Positions 59,209 through 64,000 of a DNA stretch of 64,000 nucleotides are shown here, piece after piece. The notes beneath the pieces were generated by a model. It saw only the letters and a list, made by a program, of their open reading frames with translations, was not told the DNA's origin and did not search any database. Both the position numbers and the translations under genes were made by a program. The stretch spans positions 3,472,001 through 3,536,000 of the forward strand of contig NZ_CP109104.1 of assembly GCF_035917675.1 (NCBI RefSeq), read 5' to 3'. This stretch comes from Streptomyces sp. NBC_01775 (GTDB taxonomy: Bacteria > Actinomycetota > Actinomycetes > Streptomycetales > Streptomycetaceae). Positions within the stretch are counted from its first letter, which is position 1. The number at the start of each line of letters is the position of its first letter.

Positions 59209-60405
59209 ATGAGTGAGCAGCGCGACAATGGCATCGAGAACGGCGGCGACGGCATCTCCGGCGTCCGCCCCGGAGGCTTCGAGACCCTCGCCATCCACGC
59301 GGGTCAGGCGGCCGATCCCACGACGGGGGCGGTCGTGCCGCCCATCCACCAGGTTTCCACCTACAAGCAGGACGGCGTCGGCGGGCTGCGCGGCGGCTAC
59401 GAGTACAGCCGCTCGGCGAACCCGACCCGCACCGCGCTGGAGGAGAACCTCGCGGCGCTGGAGGGCGGCAGGCGAGGGCTGGCCTTCGCCTCGGGTCTGG
59501 CCGCCGAGGACTGCCTGCTGCGTACGCTTCTGACGCCCGGCGACCACGTCGTCATCCCCAACGACGCGTACGGCGGCACCTTCCGCCTCTTCGCGCGGGT
59601 CGCCGAGCGGTGGGGGGTGCAGTGGTCGGTGGCCGACTCCTCGGACCCGGCCGCCGTACGGGCAGCGCTGCGCGAGCGCACCAAGGCGGTGTGGGTGGAG
59701 ACGCCCTCCAACCCGCTGCTGGGCATCACCGACATCGAGGCGGTCGCGGAGGTGGCGCACGGCGCCGGGGCGCGGCTGGTCGTGGACAACACCTTCGCCA
59801 GCCCCTACCTCCAGCAGCCGCTGGCGCTGGGCGCCGACGCCGTCGTGCACTCGACGACGAAGTACATGGGCGGTCACTCGGACGTGGTGGGCGGCGCGCT
59901 CGTCGTCTCCGACCCGGCGCTCGGCGACGAACTGGCCTTCCACCAGAACGCGATGGGCGCCATCGCGGGCCCCTTCGACTCGTGGCTGGTGATGCGCGGC
60001 ATCAAGACGCTCGCGGTCCGCATGGACCGGCACGGCGCGAACGCGGCCCGCGTCGCCCAGCTCCTCCAGGCGCACCCGAGGGTGAGCGAGGTCTTCTACC
60101 CGGGCCTGCCCTCGCACCCGGGCCACGAGATCGCGGCCAAGCAGATGCGGGGCTTCGGCGGGATGGTGTCCTTCCGGGTGGCGGACGGCGAGGAGGCGGC
60201 GGTCCGCGTGTGCGACCGCGCACGGCTGTTCACCCTCGGTGAGTCCCTCGGCGGCGTCGAGTCCCTCATCGAACACCCGGGCCGCATGACCCACGCCTCG
60301 GCGGCGGGCTCAGCGCTGGAGGTCCCCGCCGATTTGGTGCGCCTCTCGGTCGGCATCGAGTCGGCGGACGATTTGCTGGCCGACCTGACCCAGGCCCTGG
60401 ACTAG
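59209..60405 (+). CDS. cystathionine gamma-lyase / gamma-synthase (PLP, Cys-Met metabolism)
   Basis: A 398-residue fold-type I PLP enzyme of the trans-sulfuration family. Motifs: LAIHAGQAADPTTGAVVPP, tetramer loop YEYSRSANPTR, SGLAAEDCLL, NDAYGGTFR, VDNTFASPYLQQP and Schiff-base Lys in HSTTKYMGGHSD, ending SLIEHPGRMTHAS. In Streptomyces these usually act as cystathionine gamma-lyase making cysteine, but gamma-synthase cannot be excluded by motif. ATG 59209 is the first reasonable start; the spacing from GGGAGGGG is long. Confidence 0.93.
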   Translation: MSEQRDNGIENGGDGISGVRPGGFETLAIHAGQAADPTTGAVVPPIHQVSTYKQDGVGGLRGGYEYSRSANPTRTALEENLAALEGGRRGLAFASGLAAEDCLLRTLLTPGDHVVIPNDAYGGTFRLFARVAERWGVQWSVADSSDPAAVRAALRERTKAVWVETPSNPLLGITDIEAVAEVAHGAGARLVVDNTFASPYLQQPLALGADAVVHSTTKYMGGHSDVVGGALVVSDPALGDELAFHQNAMGAIAGPFDSWLVMRGIKTLAVRMDRHGANAARVAQLLQAHPRVSEVFYPGLPSHPGHEIAAKQMRGFGGMVSFRVADGEEAAVRVCDRARLFTLGESLGGVESLIEHPGRMTHASAAGSALEVPADLVRLSVGIESADDLLADLTQALD

Positions 60406-60735
60406 GAGCGTCCCTCGGGGGCACGGTCCACTCCCCCCTTCCCCCTTCACTGTGCCCCCTCTCCCCCGTGTCCCCCTCGTACGCGCGGCGTCACCCGGCC
60501 GCAGCTCCTCGCCGGGGGCCCCGGCCCGCGCCGCGAGCGCGAACAGCGGCGCTACGGCGCTGCGGCGCTACGGCTTCGGCGCCCGATTCCGTTGTTACCG
60601 AGTGCGGACACAAGTCGGTGAACAACTTCCGCCCGGGTGCCATCTCACAAGGTGTAGCGAACAGCAGAGCCGGCCGACCGCCCTGCGGAGCCGGCGAGAA
60701 CACCGCATCCTGAGAGCCCATGGGGGACTTCCATC
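60406..60735. other. gene-free stretch with an inverted repeat
   Basis: No gene is supported. ttgttaccga (60592-60601) and tcggtgaacaa (60615-60625) form an inverted repeat with one bulged base in an AT-richer island, about 110 bases before the lipoprotein gene. It may be an operator or part of its promoter. Confidence 0.45.
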
Positions 60736-61350
60736 ATGATCACTCGTCGTAACCGCCGCACTCGCCGTACCGTCCGTTCCGCCACCTTGGTGGCGGTGGC
60801 CGCCGCAGCGGCGTTCTCACTCACCGCTTGCCAGAGCGGGGACAACGACGCCTCCGGCTCTCAGAAGAAGACCTCCGCCTCCACCAAGGTCGAGGCGGGC
60901 TCGGGCAAGAACCAGACCGATGTGCGCACCAAGACAGCCTCCCAGGTCCGCACCAAGACCCTGGCGGACGGCAGCAAGGCCAAAATCTACAAGCTGGGCG
61001 ACCAGCACTACCGGGCCAAGATCGTCAGCGACGGTGCGGTCACCGCGACGATGGAGACCAAGCCGCACGACGCCGGCCTCAACGCCAACGGCATGTTCGT
61101 CACCCTCACGCTGGGCGGCCAGATCCACTCCTGGATGGGCGGCGACGAGCAGGGACCCGGCACCTTCGACATCGAGGGCGGCTGGAAGGCCAAGGTCACA
61201 AAGGTCGGCGAAAACCACTTCCGCGCCAAGATCATCGGTCACGACGGTGTGGCCGCCACGATGGACGCGAACCAGCACGACGCCGGCCTCGACGCCAACG
61301 GCGTGCCCATCGTCCTCAGCGCCGGCGGCGTGATCAGCGCCCACGAGTAG
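60736..61350 (+). CDS. lipoprotein with two tandem ~55-residue domains
   Basis: A 204-residue lipoprotein: basic n-region RRNRRTRRTVRS, hydrophobic stretch and lipobox LTAC (Cys at about residue 32), then a Ser/Lys linker. Two repeats follow, aligning as SKAKIYKLGDQHYRAKIVSD with WKAKVTKVGENHFRAKIIGH, and KPHDAGLNANGMFVTLTLGG with NQHDAGLDANGVPIVLSAGG. Each is a small beta domain. Function unknown; surface or wall location is expected. ATG 60736 follows GGGGGACTTCCATC. Confidence 0.82.
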   Translation: MITRRNRRTRRTVRSATLVAVAAAAAFSLTACQSGDNDASGSQKKTSASTKVEAGSGKNQTDVRTKTASQVRTKTLADGSKAKIYKLGDQHYRAKIVSDGAVTATMETKPHDAGLNANGMFVTLTLGGQIHSWMGGDEQGPGTFDIEGGWKAKVTKVGENHFRAKIIGHDGVAATMDANQHDAGLDANGVPIVLSAGGVISAHE

Positions 61351-61413
61351 GCGCTCCGAAAGGGGCGCGGTGCTGTGTCATACATGCGGCTCCGCCGCGT
61401 GGGCGCGCGCAAC

Positions 61414-61452
61414 CTGGGAGTGCCGCCCTGCTCGAAGAGCTCGGGGGAGCAC
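61414..61452. repeat. second-family hairpin repeat between convergent genes
   Basis: ctgggagtgccgccctgctc then gaagagctcgggggagcac, related to the copies at 59044-59149. It lies between the lipoprotein stop (61350) and the minus-strand stop at 61509 and may terminate both. Confidence 0.6.
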
Positions 61453-61508
61453 CCGCGGACGGCGAAACACACCAGCCCCCGCGGCGAGGCACCGAACCCC
61501 GACAAGCC

Positions 61509-61760
61509 CTACCAGCCGACCGTCGGCGACGTGTCCGGCGGCGGCTGAGCCCAGGGCTGGGCCGCGAGCGCCCAGCCCACCAGCACGGCGAGCCCCACCA
61601 CCAGCACCAGCCAAAGTGCGGTCCGCAGGGCCCGGCGGCGCCTCAGCAGCCGGGCACCCCGCATGAGCGCCCGCTCCGCGAGATCCACAGGCACAGGCTT
61701 CCCGAGCGACTGCTCCAGCAGCCGCCGGACCTCGGTCTCCTTGCGGTCCGGCAAGCTCAC
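61509..61760 (-). CDS. small single-helix membrane protein coupled to a sigma-like gene
   Basis: An 83-residue protein with a cytoplasmic part (LPDRKETEVRRLLEQSLGKP), basic RGARLLRRRRALR, and one helix (TALWLVLVVGLAVLVGWAL). GTG 61760 overlaps the sigma-like stop by GTGA. Its size and coupling suggest a membrane partner, perhaps an anti-sigma-like protein, but it lacks a recognisable anti-sigma motif. Confidence 0.7.
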   Translation of the reverse strand: MSLPDRKETEVRRLLEQSLGKPVPVDLAERALMRGARLLRRRRALRTALWLVLVVGLAVLVGWALAAQPWAQPPPDTSPTVGW

Positions 61761-62215
61761 CTCGGCGCCGCGCTCTCAAGCGGGCGGCTCAGCAGGGTCG
61801 CCATGGCGCGGGTGTGCAGCGCGCGCACCCTCTCGACGGGCAGGCCGAGCGCCGCGGCCACCTGCTCCTCCGCGACCCCTTCGAACAGCCGCAGCACCAG
61901 CACCAGGCGCTCCTGGGGCGGCAGTACGCCCAGCAGGCCACCGCGCGGCCGGCGGTAGCGCCATCCGGTGTGGGCGTAGCGCCGGGCGAGTTCCTGCCGG
62001 GTGCGCTCGTAGGGGTCCTCGCCGCGCAGTCGCGCCCAGTCGGCGTGCGTGTGCGCGAGGGCACCGACAAGGAGCCGCTGCGCTTCGGGCGCGGCTCCGG
62101 GCGGTTCGGCGGTCAGCAAGGTGGCGGCATGCAACAGCCTGCCGCCCGCGCCCGCGACGAATGCCTCGAACTCCCGGGCGCGGAGGCGCTCTTGCCGTGC
62201 CTGTCGCTCGCGCAC
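61757..62215 (-). CDS. sigma-70 family-like regulator (ECF/SigE-like)
   Basis: A 152-residue protein resembling small actinobacterial SigE-family sigma factors. EFEAFVAGAGGRLLHAATLL stands at the position of region 2.1, and region 4 is well preserved (LPPQERLVLVLRLFEGVAEE, QVAAALGLPVERVRALHTRA). The core-binding and -10-recognition parts of region 2 are poorly conserved (AHTHADWARLRGEDPYERTR), so it may not act as a full sigma factor. GTG 62215 follows GGGAGG. Coupled to a small membrane protein. Confidence 0.78.
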   Translation of the reverse strand: MRERQARQERLRAREFEAFVAGAGGRLLHAATLLTAEPPGAAPEAQRLLVGALAHTHADWARLRGEDPYERTRQELARRYAHTGWRYRRPRGGLLGVLPPQERLVLVLRLFEGVAEEQVAAALGLPVERVRALHTRAMATLLSRPLESAAPR

Positions 62216-62258
62216 GCCGCCTCCCGCCGCCTATAGGACGGCAGACGCGCTGATCAAA

Positions 62259-62861
62259 TCAAGAGGCGGGAGCGTCCTGACCGCTCGCGGCGGGTGGCTG
62301 CGGGGGCTGCGCGAGGCTGGCGGGGTTCAGGCCGAGCATCGCGGTGTTGAACCGGGTCAGCAACTCGCAGAAAGTGCCGCGCTCCTCCGCCGTCCAGCCC
62401 TCGGTGATCAGCTCCATCAGCTGGCGCCGGGAGGAGCGGACCTCCTCCAGCCGGGAGTGGCCGCGCGGCGAGAGCTGGAGGACGACGGCGCGGCCGTCCT
62501 CCGGGTGGGAGGTCCGCTTGACCAGGCCCGACTCGACCAGCGGTGCGACCTGCCTGGTCACCGTCGAGGAGTCGATGCCCATGCCTGCGGCGAGCGCCTT
62601 GACGCCCATCGGACCTTCCTGGTCCAGCCGGTTGAGCAGCAGGTAGGCGGCGCGGTCCATGGAGTTACGGGCCTGGCCGAGGCCGCCGAGCCGGGTCTGT
62701 TCGGCGCGGCGCGCGTACACGGCGAGCTGGTGCTGGAGCGCGTCGAGCACCGGGGCCGCTTCGGGTCCTGAGAGGGCACTGCCTTCGGCAGGCACCGCGC
62801 GGTCGTCGTCTGTGGTGTCTGTCGTCATGTCCGGGTGCGTGGGCATGGCCGGTGTGCTCAC
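62259..62861 (-). CDS. MarR family transcriptional regulator
   Basis: A protein of up to 200 residues with a winged helix: YLLLNRLDQEGPMGVKALAA, then MGIDSSTVTRQVAPLVESG (recognition helix) and wing DGRAVVLQLSPRGHSRL. The tail is Pro/Ala/Gln-rich. The start is uncertain: GTG 62861, ATG 62846 or ATG 62828, none with a good ribosome site. It is divergent from the threonine ammonia-lyase gene, with the palindrome 62899-62915 close to its start. Confidence 0.88.
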   Translation of the reverse strand: MSTPAMPTHPDMTTDTTDDDRAVPAEGSALSGPEAAPVLDALQHQLAVYARRAEQTRLGGLGQARNSMDRAAYLLLNRLDQEGPMGVKALAAGMGIDSSTVTRQVAPLVESGLVKRTSHPEDGRAVVLQLSPRGHSRLEEVRSSRRQLMELITEGWTAEERGTFCELLTRFNTAMLGLNPASLAQPPQPPAASGQDAPAS

Positions 62862-62898
62862 TTCGTCGGTCTGCGGGAGATTTTGGGATTTACGGGTC

Positions 62899-62915
62899 TT
62901 CCGTGAGGTACGGAA
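62899..62915. promoter_or_regulatory. palindrome TTCCGT-N5-ACGGAA, probable MarR operator
   Basis: ttccgt (62899-62904) and acggaa (62910-62915) are perfectly inverted around gaggt. On the minus strand TTCCGT could double as a -35 with TAAATC 17 bases further, so binding would block the MarR promoter: an autoregulatory arrangement. Confidence 0.5.
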
Positions 62916-63071
62916 TCCGGGTGTGGTGGGGCACAGGGTACGCGGAGCGGGCGCAGCACGTACCTAGAGTGCGCAAACCAGTGACCAGAGCTGCCGGGAG
63001 TGAGCGGTGGTACCGGGGTACGGGCCTTACTCGTCCGGCGGGGTCCCCGCGGCTGCTGCGAGACTGGCGGC

Positions 63072-64000
63072 ATGGTCACCAGCACAACGGGAGACACCGC
63101 GGCGTCACTCCCGGTCTCCTTGGACGATGTACGTCTCGCGCACAAGACGCTCTCGGGCGTCGCCCGTACGACCGCGCTGGAGGGCAGCCGTCACCTGTCC
63201 TCGCTGGTGGGCGCGCCCGTGCATCTCAAGTGCGAAAACCTCCAGCGCACCGGCTCGTTCAAGCTGCGCGGCGCCTATGTGCGCATCGCGGGGCTCTCGC
63301 ACGAGGAGCGGCGGCGCGGGGTGGTGGCGGCGAGCGCGGGCAACCACGCGCAGGGCGTCGCGCTGGCGGCCACCTTGCTTGGCGTGGCCTCGACGGTCTT
63401 CATGCCGGTCGGCGCCCCGCTGCCCAAGGTGGCGGCCACCCAGGAGTACGGGGCACGCGTGCGGATGCACGGCCAGGTCGTCGACGAGACGCTGCAGGCC
63501 GCGCGGGAGTACGCGCGGGCCACGGGCGCCGTGTTCATCCACCCCTTCGACCACGCCGACGTGGTGGCGGGCCAGGGCACGGTGGGGCTGGAGCTGCTGG
63601 AACAGTGCCCCGAGGTGCGCACGATCGTGGTGGGCATGGGCGGTGGCGGGCTGATCGCGGGGATCGCGGTCGCGGTCAAGGCGCTGCGCCCCGACATCCG
63701 GCTGGTGGGCGTGCAGGCCGAGGGCGCCGCGGCGTATCCCCCGTCGCTGGCGGCCGGGAAGCCGGTGGCGCTGGACTCGGTCTCGACGATGGCCGACGGG
63801 ATCAAGGTGGGCCTCCCCGGGGACATCCCGTTCGAAATCACTCGCGCTCTTGTGGACGAGGTCCGTACGGTGTCCGAAGACGCCCTCTCCAGCGCGCTGT
63901 TGCTGTGTCTTGAGCGGGCGAAGCTGGTGGTGGAGCCGGCCGGTGCGAGTCCGGTGGCCGCGCTGCTTTCGGAGCCCGGCGCGTTCCGGGGTCCGGTGGC
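63072..64000 (+). CDS. threonine ammonia-lyase (threonine dehydratase), partial
   Basis: The first 309 residues of a fold-type II PLP enzyme that converts L-threonine to 2-oxobutanoate. Schiff-base Lys in ENLQRTGSFKLRGAY (about residue 62), SAGNHAQGVALAA, and the phosphate-binding loop GMGGGGLIAGIA are present. Continuation into DSVSTMADGIKVG and VVEPAGASPVAALL is typical of the catabolic or ilvA-type enzyme. The gene runs off the window edge, so a C-terminal ACT domain cannot be judged. ATG 63072 has a weak ribosome site. Confidence 0.93.
   Translation, partial: MVTSTTGDTAASLPVSLDDVRLAHKTLSGVARTTALEGSRHLSSLVGAPVHLKCENLQRTGSFKLRGAYVRIAGLSHEERRRGVVAASAGNHAQGVALAATLLGVASTVFMPVGAPLPKVAATQEYGARVRMHGQVVDETLQAAREYARATGAVFIHPFDHADVVAGQGTVGLELLEQCPEVRTIVVGMGGGGLIAGIAVAVKALRPDIRLVGVQAEGAAAYPPSLAAGKPVALDSVSTMADGIKVGLPGDIPFEITRALVDEVRTVSEDALSSALLLCLERAKLVVEPAGASPVAALLSEPGAFRGPV

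Noticed and set aside
57622..60294. 890-codon minus-strand frame joining the helical-repeat protein with the antisense of the gamma-lyase
   Set aside because: Only the part from ATG 58797 is coding; the rest is opposite a clear PLP enzyme.

Overview
The window looks like chromosomal DNA of a Streptomyces-type actinomycete. GC is very high with strong third-position G/C bias, GTG starts are frequent, and many gene pairs overlap by 4 nt (ATGA or GTGA). The gene content fits: GTP-type PEP carboxykinase, an actinobacterial Tad/Flp pilus locus, a secreted chitinase with a DasR-like box, and remains of a Streptomyces-type contractile injection system. I see no rRNA, tRNA, IS transposase, CRISPR array or prophage.

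Layout. 1-7.6 kb: a tandem-domain membrane-anchored protein, a MarR/quinone-reductase/old-yellow-enzyme redox module with a striking operator, a winged-helix protein and a duplicated-module protein. 7.7-20.4 kb, minus strand: a Tad/Flp pilus region. Its assembly genes run CpaB, CpaE fused to TadE, a disrupted-looking TadE, TadA, TadB and TadC. Then come a lipoprotein and a secreted protein, and finally Flp pilin, TadG, a lipoprotein and an OmpA-like protein. 20.8-26.3 kb: a divergent Nramp-like transporter, a GH18 chitinase, a leaderless DUF2975/Xre pair and two tandem secreted trypsin-like proteins. 26.5-33.5 kb: a divergent D-amino-acid module (GntP/DsdX-like permease, RidA, IclR regulator and PfkB kinase facing a DSD1-type deaminase and an N-acyl-D-amino-acid deacylase). 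33.7-43 kb: housekeeping and efflux genes (hemolysin III, PEPCK, alanine-type aminotransferase, MFS pump with TetR, YyaL).

43-48 kb is a decaying region. A LuxR regulator and a DUF4255 (Pvc16-type) gene sit next to an AAA ATPase that breaks off after about 150 codons, with no sheath, tube or baseplate genes. Beside it are a frameshifted aldo/keto reductase and a LysR gene split by one base. I read this as the stump of a contractile injection locus. 48-57 kb: a large NTPase regulator, a MacB-like ABC exporter, and a two-component system with a 10-bp-phased repeat array between them. 57-64 kb: a Uma2 protein, cystathionine gamma-lyase, a repeat-domain lipoprotein, a sigma-factor-like pair, a MarR regulator and the start of threonine ammonia-lyase, which runs off the end.

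Two families of short dispersed hairpin repeats recur between genes, mostly between convergent genes. One copy lies inside a TadE reading frame and seems to have changed the N-terminus of that protein.
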